Virus record (IMG/VR): IMGVR_UViG_3300035698_023197
Coordinates: 1 to 64,000 of that record
Direction: 5' to 3' (one strand)
DNA: 64,000 nt
Source of the DNA: a virus
Numbering within the stretch: position 1 is the first letter of the stretch; each line of letters begins with the position of its first letter. Shown one piece after another: positions 8,731-16,898 of this stretch. The notes beneath the pieces are model-generated. The model saw only the letters and a list, made by a program, of their open reading frames with translations. It was not told the origin of the DNA and made no database searches. The position numbers and the translations under genes were made by a program.

Positions 8731-9951
8731 ATGACGAAACGAGAGAAATTTGAAGTAATACTCCACGAGGTGGCAAACACCAAGCAGGTGGAAACACGGA
8801 CCTTTCAAGGGAGAATCCGGACCAAGGTGAACGATGGGTGGGATGTTGGGATGATCTCCCAACTGATCGTCTCCCCCACCGGGTCTGGCAAGACCGTAAT
8901 GGCACTGATTGCCGCCAAGGATTTCGTGATGGAAATCGGACCGAAACTCTACGGCTGCAAGCCAGAGGAGATCGGGGTATGCTGGGTTGCGATGCGACGA
9001 AACCTTCTCGCACAGACGGAGAAGGCCAACTGGCAACTGCAGTTCGAAGAGGACGTCAAACTCGACAACGACAATGTGCTTTGCCCGAATATCGAGTACG
9101 TCTCAATGTTCGATAAGGATGCGAAAGAGCGGATGGCGAAATACAAGTACGTTTTCCTCGTCATTGACGAAGCCCAGCACGATGCGGCGTCAACGATGGT
9201 GACACTCCATTCGGAAGTCAAGCCAGATGTGGTGCTTGGCCTCTCCGCCACCCCGATGCGGTCCGACAACCTCAAGATCTGCTTTCAGCGAGAGATCCGA
9301 GATGCGGGCTATCACTTCCTGATCCAGGACGGTTATCTCAGCCAGTTCAATCATTGGGTGATGCGGGAATGGACACCGAAGAGTGTCGCCAAGCTTTACT
9401 TGAAGACGAGCCAATGGGGCAAGTCGCTCGCCTTCTTCCTGACCCGCGCTGAGTGTGAGGAATTCGCTTCCTACGTCAGGGACCCTTCTCTGATCGGCCT
9501 CGCCGTCGAGGCTCGCAAGGTGGAGATCGTCCACGGCGGCTCCAACAAGGTTGCACAACTGGACATGTTTGAGCGCGGCGAAGTCGACGTTCTAGCATCA
9601 ATGGCGGTCCTCACGGAAGGTTTCGATTGCCCGTCGTTGGAATCAGTCTTCGTTCGGGACACTCGGTCAAAGGGACCATGCATCCAAATGAGCGGTCGAG
9701 TCCTCCGCCTCTGGGAGGGCGTCACCAAGAACATCATCCAGTCGGGCGGGACGACTTATCCCTTCACCCGGTTTGCCCACGCCAAGACCCAATTCGTGGA
9801 AGAGGAGACTGGCAAGTGGACTTCGATCGGGTCGAATGACCGGGTCGACCACGTTGTCAAAGACATGATGCACCGGATGGTGTTGGCAGTGCCACCGAAG
9901 CTCCCCGACTTCCTGAGCGGCAAGAAGAAGGTGGTCCCGGTTCCTAAATGA
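8731..9951 (+). CDS. Superfamily 2 DEAD/DEAH-type helicase (UvsW/RadD-like)
   Basis: 406 aa. Motif I is SPTGSGKT (48-55), motif II DEAQH (146-150), motif III SATPMR (172-177), and helicase domain 2 ends with motif VI QMSGRVLR. Motif pattern and size fit phage SF2 helicases such as T4 UvsW, which unwind R-loops and branched DNA. It is read alone on the plus strand, divergent from the DUF932-like gene, from a consensus promoter placed 6 bases before the ATG (predicted leaderless). Its 3' end overlaps the convergent tape-measure gene by 8 bases. Confidence 0.88.
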   Translation: MTKREKFEVILHEVANTKQVETRTFQGRIRTKVNDGWDVGMISQLIVSPTGSGKTVMALIAAKDFVMEIGPKLYGCKPEEIGVCWVAMRRNLLAQTEKANWQLQFEEDVKLDNDNVLCPNIEYVSMFDKDAKERMAKYKYVFLVIDEAQHDAASTMVTLHSEVKPDVVLGLSATPMRSDNLKICFQREIRDAGYHFLIQDGYLSQFNHWVMREWTPKSVAKLYLKTSQWGKSLAFFLTRAECEEFASYVRDPSLIGLAVEARKVEIVHGGSNKVAQLDMFERGEVDVLASMAVLTEGFDCPSLESVFVRDTRSKGPCIQMSGRVLRLWEGVTKNIIQSGGTTYPFTRFAHAKTQFVEEETGKWTSIGSNDRVDHVVKDMMHRMVLAVPPKLPDFLSGKKKVVPVPK

Positions 9952-12400
9952 CCGCAGTTCCTCTCTCTTGGGCGATGTCGCCCAAGAGAGCAACGATCTG
10001 GGAGAGCTTGCCTTCCATCACTCTCGTCGCCGATTCGGATGTGGTCTTCTCGTCCACTTTCTTCTTGCGCTCGGCGTGAACCTCTGGCAACGCCCTTTCC
10101 GCGATCGGCACCTTATTGTTGAGTGGAGTTAGCTCGGCGTTCACTGAATCTGCTGATGCACCCGGTACCGTCATACGCCGCCGTGTCAGTTCAGAAGTGT
10201 CCAGCCCAGTTCCTTTATTCGACTCCGACCACCACTGGCTTGTTTCCGCCATAGACGCTTGCCACTTCGTATCGGCCCGCTCCATGCCTCCGAATTCTGC
10301 GAGGTTTTTGACCCGCGAATCTCTGGATAGTTGGCCAAGATCAACCGCTTCTCCCCTTGCGTACGCGCTCCGCACCGATTCGAGCAAGAAATCGTAGCTG
10401 CCGTACATGCCCTGGTCTGTCAGAGCGATATGCAACTGTGACGCGAGCCTGTGCTGCGTCTGAATGGGGATGGCTTGTTTGGCGATGTTTGCCATACCGC
10501 CAATGTCGCCAGACTTGAGCGCATTCACATATGACCCCGAATCGACATTTTTGCCCTGCTTGGCGAACATCTCCTTGAAACTGGATCGCTCGGCAGCTGT
10601 ACCCAGCATCTTTTCGGTACGTCGCTCCTCATCCTTGGCATCTTTCATAGCAGACACCATATCCACGTATCCAACACCGACTTTCGCGATGTTTTGCCCA
10701 GGTTTTATCCAGTTGCTGGCAGTGTTTTTAATTCCCCCTACCAAGTTTCCATCTCGCTTGAGCCTCTCTATGTCTTCCGCTCCAGAGGCTCGTGTCTCGT
10801 TCCTACCTTTTTCAGTGATCGTACCATCAAGTAATTGGTACCCTCCGACGGCAACCGCGCCGACAGTAGCCGCCCCCACCAACGTAGCACCACCAGCTAG
10901 TCCAGCAATACGAGACCCCGCAGCACCTGCTAATCCGGCAGTACCGCGACCAGCGGCAGCGCCCCCGAGTCCCGCAAGTCGTCCAAGCCCCATAGCTCCC
11001 GACGCCAGCGTGGAAGCGACAGTAAGGAGACCGATGGCAGGGAGAAGGTAGTCCATAGCGAGCTTGACGTTCCTCACAATTGACTCTAGGTCGAAAAAGG
11101 TGTCGTTGAGTTCTATCATGGTCGAAGAAATGCGAGCCGTCGCGGCCATGTGTCCCTCGACTGTAGTGGATAAAGCGTCGGCGGCACTATCTCCAAACCC
11201 GGCTGCTCCTACATCCGCTCCTACAGTCGCTTTCAACGCTCCCTTGTTGAGCTTGTCCATGAGTGCGTCTCCCGAAAATCCTTGAGATCGCAGCTTCTTG
11301 ATTTCCCCTGCGGCTGCAGCCATGACGGTCATGTCGTGACCCATGGTGTCTCCAACTGTACGTAAGGCCACTTCCTGTGCCACGGAGAGTATCTTGGCGT
11401 CTTGAGGCGATATTTGGCCTAGCGTCGCTTCTTGCTGCAAGTTGAGCAACATCGGGGAAATCTTGTTGAGGGCGGCGATCTCGGCTTCCAACACCCGCAA
11501 TGTGGCACCAGCATCATCCTTGGCTTGCATATCAGCAAGCATTTTCCCTGCGTCCTCTCCGCTGAATGCGGCTAGCTTAGCAGCTTTCGTATATTGATCT
11601 GTGCCGCTCGTGCCTTGGAGTTGCCCGACATACTTGCCAAAATCGACCATCGCCCGCTCCTCGATGCCGACGTAATTCATCATCTTTTGGATCTGCTTCT
11701 CACGTGCATTCACGTCGAGCGACATAATGGTATCCATCCGATCCCCTATGGCACGTATCGCATCTGTTCCTTCGAGCCCATATTCAATTGCCGAGGCGGA
11801 GATGTTCTGGGTGATCTTCTCGGCGTTTTTGAGCGACTGCTCACCTTGGACCATGAGTTGCTTTTGCAACTTCGCCATGTCTTGACTGCCGATATTGGCC
11901 AGCTTCTGGGCGGCGGCGACCGACTCCATGTACGACTCGAGCTCCCTGCTGGGCTCCGTCCAGTTCATCTCCTTCTTGAGAGACTTCATACCCTCCATGA
12001 AAGCTCGGGTGATGCCCGTGGCTTCTTCGACCGTCTGCCCTGTGAGAATGGAATACTTGGTGGCAAACTGTGCCATGTCATTCTGCGTCTTCTCGATGCC
12101 TTTACGGCTATCAGAGAGGAGACGGGAACCACGAAGGGAGACGCGAGCGGCGTCTTTCCACTGAATGATGTACTTGTCGACGCCAGATGAGAAAGCCTTC
12201 AGTCCAATCCCAAGCTTGCCCATACTCACACCAAAAGAGTCTATCTTCTTCCGTGTGGCCACACTATCATCGCCAAGACTATTGATAGTGTCCTCAAGAC
12301 TGCCAACCTTCTTCGAGCTCTTGTCGGATGTGGTGCCAAGACGTTCAACTCCAGCGGTAGCCTTACCGATTTGGTCGCTGAATGATCTGAGTCCCGCCAT
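9944..12400 (-). CDS. Tail tape-measure protein (probable)
   Basis: 818 aa, largely helical and Ala/Lys/Met rich, with one long hydrophobic Gly/Ala-rich region (about residues 450-525) typical of tape-measure proteins, whose membrane segment is ejected into the host. The N-terminal half has coiled-coil-like heptads; the C-terminus is helical. It sits in a minus-strand block of virion genes, directly downstream of a small gene (12403-12708) in the position tail-assembly chaperones often take. Length and composition fit; no sequence motif proves it. A virion-associated protein or tail lysin scaffold is the alternative. Confidence 0.6.
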   Translation of the reverse strand: MAGLRSFSDQIGKATAGVERLGTTSDKSSKKVGSLEDTINSLGDDSVATRKKIDSFGVSMGKLGIGLKAFSSGVDKYIIQWKDAARVSLRGSRLLSDSRKGIEKTQNDMAQFATKYSILTGQTVEEATGITRAFMEGMKSLKKEMNWTEPSRELESYMESVAAAQKLANIGSQDMAKLQKQLMVQGEQSLKNAEKITQNISASAIEYGLEGTDAIRAIGDRMDTIMSLDVNAREKQIQKMMNYVGIEERAMVDFGKYVGQLQGTSGTDQYTKAAKLAAFSGEDAGKMLADMQAKDDAGATLRVLEAEIAALNKISPMLLNLQQEATLGQISPQDAKILSVAQEVALRTVGDTMGHDMTVMAAAAGEIKKLRSQGFSGDALMDKLNKGALKATVGADVGAAGFGDSAADALSTTVEGHMAATARISSTMIELNDTFFDLESIVRNVKLAMDYLLPAIGLLTVASTLASGAMGLGRLAGLGGAAAGRGTAGLAGAAGSRIAGLAGGATLVGAATVGAVAVGGYQLLDGTITEKGRNETRASGAEDIERLKRDGNLVGGIKNTASNWIKPGQNIAKVGVGYVDMVSAMKDAKDEERRTEKMLGTAAERSSFKEMFAKQGKNVDSGSYVNALKSGDIGGMANIAKQAIPIQTQHRLASQLHIALTDQGMYGSYDFLLESVRSAYARGEAVDLGQLSRDSRVKNLAEFGGMERADTKWQASMAETSQWWSESNKGTGLDTSELTRRRMTVPGASADSVNAELTPLNNKVPIAERALPEVHAERKKKVDEKTTSESATRVMEGKLSQIVALLGDIAQERGTAVI
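9963..9990. other. Perfect 13-bp inverted repeat in the tape-measure 3' end
   Basis: CTCTCTTGGGCGA and its exact complement are separated by TG. It begins 12 bases after the stop of the convergent helicase gene, within the last codons of the tape-measure gene. No clear U-tract follows on the plus strand, so it may be a terminator-like or pausing hairpin for helicase readthrough. Confidence 0.5.
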
Positions 12401-12402
12401 GT

Positions 12403-12708
12403 TTATATGTAGTCTTTTACACTATCGTCTAGCAAAGATAACAAGTGGTCTGTAAGCTCCTGCTCTACCGAGAACGCGGGCCATCGCGGCGAACCAACGC
12501 ACATCTCGAGCCACAAAACTTCCGCTTCATCGGTGGGGAATAGAAGTTTGCCCTCTTTGATCTCTATCTTGCGGGGTATCGATCGTAGTACAAGCAACTC
12601 TCCGACCGTGGTGTCTTTGCCCGTCACGATGTGGAGGTACTCCTTGAACTTCTCGCCCAGGAATTCGCGTATTTTCTCCGTCAACTCGCCGTCATCAACC
12701 CAGGCCAT
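12403..12708 (-). CDS. Small acidic protein preceding the tape measure (unknown)
   Basis: 101 aa from ATG 12708 (MAWVDDGELTEKIREF...). I prefer this start over longer readings because the upstream sequence belongs to the oppositely oriented HNH gene. The protein is acidic, hydrophilic and mixed alpha/beta with no motif. It ends 3 bases before the tape-measure ATG, where many tailed phages encode the tail-assembly chaperone; that role is only a positional inference. No frameshifted extension into the tape-measure frame is apparent. Confidence 0.6.
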   Translation of the reverse strand: MAWVDDGELTEKIREFLGEKFKEYLHIVTGKDTTVGELLVLRSIPRKIEIKEGKLLFPTDEAEVLWLEMCVGSPRWPAFSVEQELTDHLLSLLDDSVKDYI

Positions 12709-12784
12709 CAGCAGTACTCTACTTATTGGTGTGAAATCGATAATCAAACTGAAAACAGCCCAAAAGCTTGCGAAGGAAAGAAGG

Positions 12785-13378
12785 ATGTGCCATTCTTGTT
12801 TCAAGGTCCCTGTGACCACAACCTTGGTATGTGAAAAATGTACCACCAAGAAGCGTATGAGTAACACCGCGATGCGAAGAATGATGAGACATGTAGTACT
12901 CACATACTACAGTAAAACGAAACCACCATCGTGTGAAAACTGTGGGGAGTGTTGGAGTGGGTGTTTGAATGTAGATCATGTCAACGGTGGTGGGCACCAG
13001 CACAAAAAAGAGATCAAAGGTGACTTGTCAACGTGGTTGTATCGGCAAGGACTGCCAAGTGGGTATCGAATATTGTGCGCCAACTGCAATCAAAGTGTAG
13101 CCTCGTACGGGGGCGATTTGGGTGCGTTGAACGCAGCACGAGAAGATACTAGGCCTTGGTATGACGAGTTTAATTCAGAAGGTACAAAGCGCAATTGGGG
13201 TGTGGTGATAGCCATGCGAATAGATTTGTCTCGTGGTTTTACGTTTGTGCAACTAGCCGAAAAATATGGTGGCTCTCCTGGATCTGTGCACTGTGCTTTA
13301 AAGAAAAGATGGCAATGGCCTGATAGTATCAACAGTAAGGTAACTGTGGGGGAGGAAGGTCTACAAAAGGTGAAGTAG
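12785..13378 (+). CDS. HNH homing endonuclease (free-standing)
   Basis: 197 aa from ATG 12785, preceded by a purine-rich AAGGAAAG Shine-Dalgarno; a GTG at 12731 is an alternative start. Two N-terminal Cys pairs (CHSC, CEKC) and a second zinc knuckle (CENCGEC) surround the HNH core: LNVDHVNGGG, then YRILCANCNQ. The C-terminal part has a helix-turn-helix-like segment (TFVQLAEKYGGSPGSV) of the kind used for site recognition. It is transcribed against the flanking virion genes and inserted between them, overlapping the 3' end of the 13329 gene by 50 bases, as expected of a mobile homing endonuclease. Its C-terminal domain resembles the remnant at 14099-14346. Confidence 0.75.
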   Translation: MCHSCFKVPVTTTLVCEKCTTKKRMSNTAMRRMMRHVVLTYYSKTKPPSCENCGECWSGCLNVDHVNGGGHQHKKEIKGDLSTWLYRQGLPSGYRILCANCNQSVASYGGDLGALNAAREDTRPWYDEFNSEGTKRNWGVVIAMRIDLSRGFTFVQLAEKYGGSPGSVHCALKKRWQWPDSINSKVTVGEEGLQKVK

Positions 13379-14102
13379 GTGCGTCGCCATCCTCTGGGCC
13401 ATCGCCTCCTGTTTGTCCCGGTCCCGGGTTGTTCGATGGGGTCCCCGGTGCACCGCCCGCGCTGACTGGTGCTTCTGCTGCAGGTGATCCGTCGTACGGC
13501 AACGCCCCTGCTCCGGTGTCTGTCAGCGACTCGTGTGGCTTTTGACTGAGTGGCCAGTCCCCAAGCTGAACCTGCTTGGAAGTTATGGAAATGTGGAGTG
13601 GGAATGTAGACTGCTGCCACATGTCTGCGGGGTCGACATGGGCGAGGGTGATCTCGTACAACACGTTGCGAAAAGTGAACTCGTCTCCGACCCTAGGCCA
13701 GTAATCCTGATTCATCAAATGAGCTACCCCAACCCACAACCGAATACCTTGCATTCTGACTGGACCTGCCTCATTGCGCTTCAAGTTTGTTTTATCCTGC
13801 TCAATTTTGACTGGTATGTCCAAAAGTCTGAGGAATGTCTTGTGTCGGGCGACAGGCTCATTGTAGAGCGTATCCATTGCCGTATCTTGGGGGTCCTCCA
13901 ACTCTTTAAACGTTAACTTTGGGTAGCAAGATTCGTACCACTCCTCCGTAATAAACATCGCTTCTCGATAATCGGCAAGTCCCGACATAGCGAATCGATC
14001 TATCGTACCATCATTTTTCCAACTAAGGAAAGCGGCAAGTTGATCTTTACTGCGGAACAAGCCCTTCTCGTAGGCCAGTGCTGGGTATTTGTTGAATCTC
14101 AT
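13329..14102 (-). CDS. Virion protein, possibly neck/gp14-like
   Basis: 257 aa from ATG 14102; the ATG overlaps the TGA of the small HTH ORF upstream. A beta-rich core contains VGDEFTFRNVLYEI followed by a Trp/Gln-rich stretch and a basic strand, loosely like T4 neck protein gp14 (a GD...LFEI...PFYQ arrangement). The last ~70 residues are a Gly/Pro/Ala-rich disordered tail ending in PPPQLPYC. It lies upstream of the tape-measure block. The gp14 comparison is from memory of the pattern and is weak; another connector or minor tail protein is equally possible. Confidence 0.5.
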   Translation of the reverse strand: MRFNKYPALAYEKGLFRSKDQLAAFLSWKNDGTIDRFAMSGLADYREAMFITEEWYESCYPKLTFKELEDPQDTAMDTLYNEPVARHKTFLRLLDIPVKIEQDKTNLKRNEAGPVRMQGIRLWVGVAHLMNQDYWPRVGDEFTFRNVLYEITLAHVDPADMWQQSTFPLHISITSKQVQLGDWPLSQKPHESLTDTGAGALPYDGSPAAEAPVSAGGAPGTPSNNPGPGQTGGDGPEDGDAPTSPFVDLPPPQLPYC

Positions 14103-14346
14103 AGACGAACTAGTTTCCCTTCGAGGATACCTAGTTTGTCTTGTACTGTGACTGGTAACTTCCAATTTCCTTCTTGCAGCAACTTGAACATCGTCCCCCT
14201 ATTCATGTCGTGCTGTTCTGCAAGCTGCTGCGTGGTCTTCCCTTTTGCGTGCTCTTCTCGCAATTTCCACACGGTTGCCCAATTCCTTTTTCACCGCCGT
14301 GAAATTGCTTATCTTCCCACCAGGGTATTTTCGCTTTCCGTCCGTA
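14099..14346 (-). pseudogene. Frameshifted remnant of an HNH-associated HTH protein
   Basis: Two adjacent frames join into one protein-like sequence if a single base is added at an A5 run on the minus strand (14287-14291): YGRKAKIPWWEDKQFHGGE, then KRNWATVWKLREEH and TTQQLAEQHDMNRGTMF. The second part, readable from GTG 14272 as 57 aa, is a helix-turn-helix and ends in an ATGA overlap with the next gene. The joined sequence closely parallels the C-terminal domain of the HNH endonuclease at 12785 (WYDEF..., KRNW, QLAEKYGGSPGSV). It is probably the tail of a decayed homing endonuclease; the HTH piece may still be translated. Confidence 0.55.
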
Positions 14347-14355
14347 TTACATAGA

Positions 14356-14383
14356 AAGGGCCACACCTTTCGATGCGGCCCTT
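14356..14383 (-). terminator. Terminator hairpin after the 14434 gene
   Basis: AAGGGCC-stem with one mismatch, followed on the minus strand by TTTCTAT. It belongs to the same AAGGGCC hairpin family as 15185-15212 and 58228-58255. Confidence 0.6.
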
Positions 14384-14407
14384 AATATGCGAACTGTTGC
14401 TGATCGT

Positions 14408-14424
14408 TAAACTTCACAAGGATA
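14408..14424. repeat. 17-bp direct repeat, copy A
   Basis: TAAACTTCACAAGGATA, identical to 15162-15178. The two copies flank the 14434-15171 gene, each near an AAGGGCC terminator. Confidence 0.85.
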
Positions 14425-14433
14425 CGTACTGGC

Positions 14434-15171
14434 CTACAACAGCTCGTTGAAAGAATCGGGCGTCATCGCTCGGACCCGGGTATCGACAGGTGGTGGGTCG
14501 ACAGCATCCTTGACGCTGTCTGACGCGGCCATCCATATCTCTCTCGGAGACGCATTAACCCGCCAGTCCAAAAAGGATACGATCCACACTTCATCCATGT
14601 AGTCAGTGATCCCACCGCCATGATGTGCCAGCCCAAGTATGCGGTCTACATCCAAGATCTTGCTCTTCATGGAGTTGTGGTGAAGCATATTCCTCCACGT
14701 ATCGAGTAAGCCGCGCCACACCCCATCCTTTGCAGTGAACCACTGGTAATGTCCTTGCCCAGATTCCTCAGGCCAGTTTATGAAATGCTCTATAGCAGCT
14801 GGGAGTTCCTGCAAAGAAATATCGTGGGTGGCCACGTTTTCCCACTCGTCATTCCACTCTACCCATCCTGCGTCTTTGGCCTGCGCCATCAGTTTCCCAT
14901 GCAACTCCTGTCCTTGTTGTATACGAGCGATATATCGTATTTCGTTTGGGTGGGTAGGCGGCGGCGCACCATTCACTTTTACAGGGTCTTGGGGGCGGTC
15001 TGGTAGTATGCGATTCAACACCATCCGCCCCAATTGCCTCATTAAGTCATCCCACACATACTCGACATGATCTACTGCAACGCGATTGCGCGTACCAGCA
15101 TATTCGATTGCGTAGAACGACGCCAAGTCCCTACGGGTTATAGATTCTAGTAACCGACTGCTAAACTTCAC
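14434..15171 (-). CDS. Unknown protein, 245 aa
   Basis: Frame from GTG 15171 (VKFSSRLLESITRRDL...). A longer reading from 15195 would start inside the upstream terminator hairpin, so I prefer 15171. The protein is hydrophilic, alpha/beta, Trp-rich in the centre and contains a HHGGGITDY segment; no family was recognised. It is bracketed by two AAGGGCC terminators and by exact 17-bp direct repeats, and its start lies inside one repeat, so it looks like a self-contained expression cassette. The start codon has no good Shine-Dalgarno. Confidence 0.6.
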   Translation of the reverse strand: MKFSSRLLESITRRDLASFYAIEYAGTRNRVAVDHVEYVWDDLMRQLGRMVLNRILPDRPQDPVKVNGAPPPTHPNEIRYIARIQQGQELHGKLMAQAKDAGWVEWNDEWENVATHDISLQELPAAIEHFINWPEESGQGHYQWFTAKDGVWRGLLDTWRNMLHHNSMKSKILDVDRILGLAHHGGGITDYMDEVWIVSFLDWRVNASPREIWMAASDSVKDAVDPPPVDTRVRAMTPDSFNELL

Positions 15172-15178
15172 AAGGATA
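15162..15178. repeat. 17-bp direct repeat, copy B
   Basis: Identical to 14408-14424. It overlaps the proposed GTG start at 15171. Confidence 0.85.
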
Positions 15179-15184
15179 TATAGA

Positions 15185-15212
15185 AAGGGCCGCATCTTTC
15201 GATGCGGCCCTT
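15185..15212 (-). terminator. Terminator hairpin after the 15241 gene
   Basis: Perfect 12-bp stem AAGGGCCGCATC with a GAAA loop on the minus strand, followed by TCTATATATCC. Confidence 0.7.
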
Positions 15213-15240
15213 AACACTAAAGGTTGGAATAGAAGGGGTC

Positions 15241-15705
15241 CTATTCGGGCCAAGTGTTCGGAAGACCACCGATTGGAGTAGAGCCAAGGCCAACTCCGAA
15301 GTCTTTTCCGTAGCCGGATTTGCCGATGATGCCCAGTTCGGCCTGCCCAAAATAAGGTTTTCCATTAAGCGACATATCCATCCGGACTTTGCCACCACCA
15401 GCGGTAGTGACGCGTCCTTGGATTTTGAGCAGGAGCTTGTTCGACTGAACCGTTGCACGCTGTTGTCCACCAGCAGCAAGAGCAATAACGGATGCGCCGG
15501 AAATCTTGGTCCAGGTGGATGCGTCGTCGGACTCGTAGACTTCGAACTCAAAAGCACGGCCAGTTTGTGGCTCGCCAGCGAAGTTGAGTTCGGTCTGGTC
15601 TTGGAAGTTGAGGTCAATCTTACCGACCTTCTCGCGAAGTTGGAAGAGTTGGATGTCAGTCAGCGTGGTGCTATTGACGCCGAGATAGGAGGAAGTTGCG
15701 ATCAT
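15241..15705 (-). CDS. Small beta-rich probable virion protein
   Basis: 154 aa, starting MIATSSYLGVNSTTLTD. Its composition is that of phage structural proteins: Gly/Thr/Ser-rich, alternating strands, no Cys. The middle (YESDDASTWTKISGASV) resembles carbohydrate-binding or coiled-strand modules but is not diagnostic. It is directly followed by a strong terminator and lies at the start of a minus-strand block with 15718-16892. It could be a minor tail, decoration or tube-associated protein. No family was recognised. Confidence 0.6.
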   Translation of the reverse strand: MIATSSYLGVNSTTLTDIQLFQLREKVGKIDLNFQDQTELNFAGEPQTGRAFEFEVYESDDASTWTKISGASVIALAAGGQQRATVQSNKLLLKIQGRVTTAGGGKVRMDMSLNGKPYFGQAELGIIGKSGYGKDFGVGLGSTPIGGLPNTWPE

Positions 15706-15717
15706 GGTAGTGGTAGT

Positions 15718-16014
15718 TTAGTTATTGTCTGGTGCAAGTTTGAAAAAGATGTTGCGTCTCCCATTCACCATCCACTGCCTAGCAGTAGCGATAAAGGGAT
15801 TTTCGTAGGACTCCTGCCGAAGCTTGTCAACAGCTACTTCACGTAGCGTCTCGAAGTGATCTTCGCCGGGAGGCTCCAGCCGCACTAACAAGGATTTGTC
15901 GTTTTCGTCCCACACCATACCAATTACGGCCTGGTGTGTGAAAACCTCTCTTTCGAAGACTCGCGCAATGCGGTCAACAAAAGGGTTCTTGTCTTTTTTC
16001 AATGCTGCTGCCAT
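15718..16014 (-). CDS. Small unknown protein, 98 aa
   Basis: Basic and acidic patches with a beta-rich centre (AVIGMVWDENDKSLLVRLEPPG) and a C-terminal helix and strand. Clear ATG start; it ends 13 bases before the next gene. Nothing in it identifies a function. Its position within a run of small virion-type genes suggests a structural or assembly role. Confidence 0.6.
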   Translation of the reverse strand: MAAALKKDKNPFVDRIARVFEREVFTHQAVIGMVWDENDKSLLVRLEPPGEDHFETLREVAVDKLRQESYENPFIATARQWMVNGRRNIFFKLAPDNN

Positions 16015-16086
16015 CTTTGGACTTATACTTATGCCAGATATTGGCTATTAAACAAACCGATACCAAAATCTTGGTATTCTCCTGTA

Positions 16087-16455
16087 CTACGCCTGGGTAT
16101 TCGCCACTTGCTTCATGGCGTCGTCAAATTCTCCGAGAACCTGCTTCACTTCCAACGCAGCACACATCATCAACTGTTGGTGCTCGAGGGACTGCCCACC
16201 AAATGCGCCTTTTTCGTTGGCGTGGACGTACGCCGCGTACAAGTTACGCGCTGCAGCTGAGGAAACTCCAACCTTCATAGAACCAGGATTTATTGACGGT
16301 GCGGGCGGTGGGGTTTGGGCCTCGTTGTTTGATATGTCGGAACTGGTGGGTGTCTCTGCGGCGTCTGTACTATCTAGTGATTTCATGGTTCTTTGGGATC
16401 TATATTCTCTCAGCGCGTTCCAGGGCTTGTGTCCCCACTCATCTTCAACGCTCAT
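16087..16455 (-). CDS. Small unknown protein, 122 aa
   Basis: A hydrophilic Thr/Ser/Pro-rich N-terminal half (a TPPPAPS stretch) precedes a helical, Ala-rich C-terminal half (AARNLYAAYVHANEKG, then EHQQLMMCAALEVKQVL). The ATG lies inside the last codons of the upstream gene (4-base overlap), so the two are likely coupled. No family was recognised. Confidence 0.6.
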   Translation of the reverse strand: MSVEDEWGHKPWNALREYRSQRTMKSLDSTDAAETPTSSDISNNEAQTPPPAPSINPGSMKVGVSSAAARNLYAAYVHANEKGAFGGQSLEHQQLMMCAALEVKQVLGEFDDAMKQVANTQA

Positions 16456-16892
16456 GATGTTGTAGAATGTAAACGGAAGAAATCAAAAAGCGCCTCGCAA
16501 GACCTCACCCACGAACTGAGTTCGTCGATATCGACGCAAATCTCCATAGTGACGGCCTTCTCATAGATGTTGTTGAACACATTCTCAAGCTCTGTTGGAT
16601 CTGCAAACATATCCTCGATCCGTATCTTGATCTTCTCATTGCGGAGCCGATAATCATCTAGGTCGTTTGCGATTACAGTGTCACACCCGATGTCCATCTG
16701 GTCGATCAGGTCTTGCTGGGTGTCGCCGAAAAAGAGCGTCACATTACCGAGCCTCGCCGGGTCGATCTCCATGTTGGCGAGGTCGATTGTGACCACTCCG
16801 CCTGTCGACAACGAGTCGATGTCCTTTTCGTTTATCCCGACCGCCAAAATCTGGCTGTCGCCATCCGTTTCCTCTAATGTGCAGCGTATCAC
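16452..16892 (-). CDS. Small acidic unknown protein, 146 aa
   Basis: GTG start 6 bases after the stop of the lysozyme gene. It is acidic, with alternating strands and helices and Asp/Glu/Ile-rich segments (DLANMEIDPARLGNVTLFFG). No motif. It is co-transcribed between the lysis cassette and the small virion genes. Function unknown. Confidence 0.6.
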   Translation of the reverse strand: MIRCTLEETDGDSQILAVGINEKDIDSLSTGGVVTIDLANMEIDPARLGNVTLFFGDTQQDLIDQMDIGCDTVIANDLDDYRLRNEKIKIRIEDMFADPTELENVFNNIYEKAVTMEICVDIDELSSWVRSCEALFDFFRLHSTTS

Positions 16893-16898
16893 GCTTAC

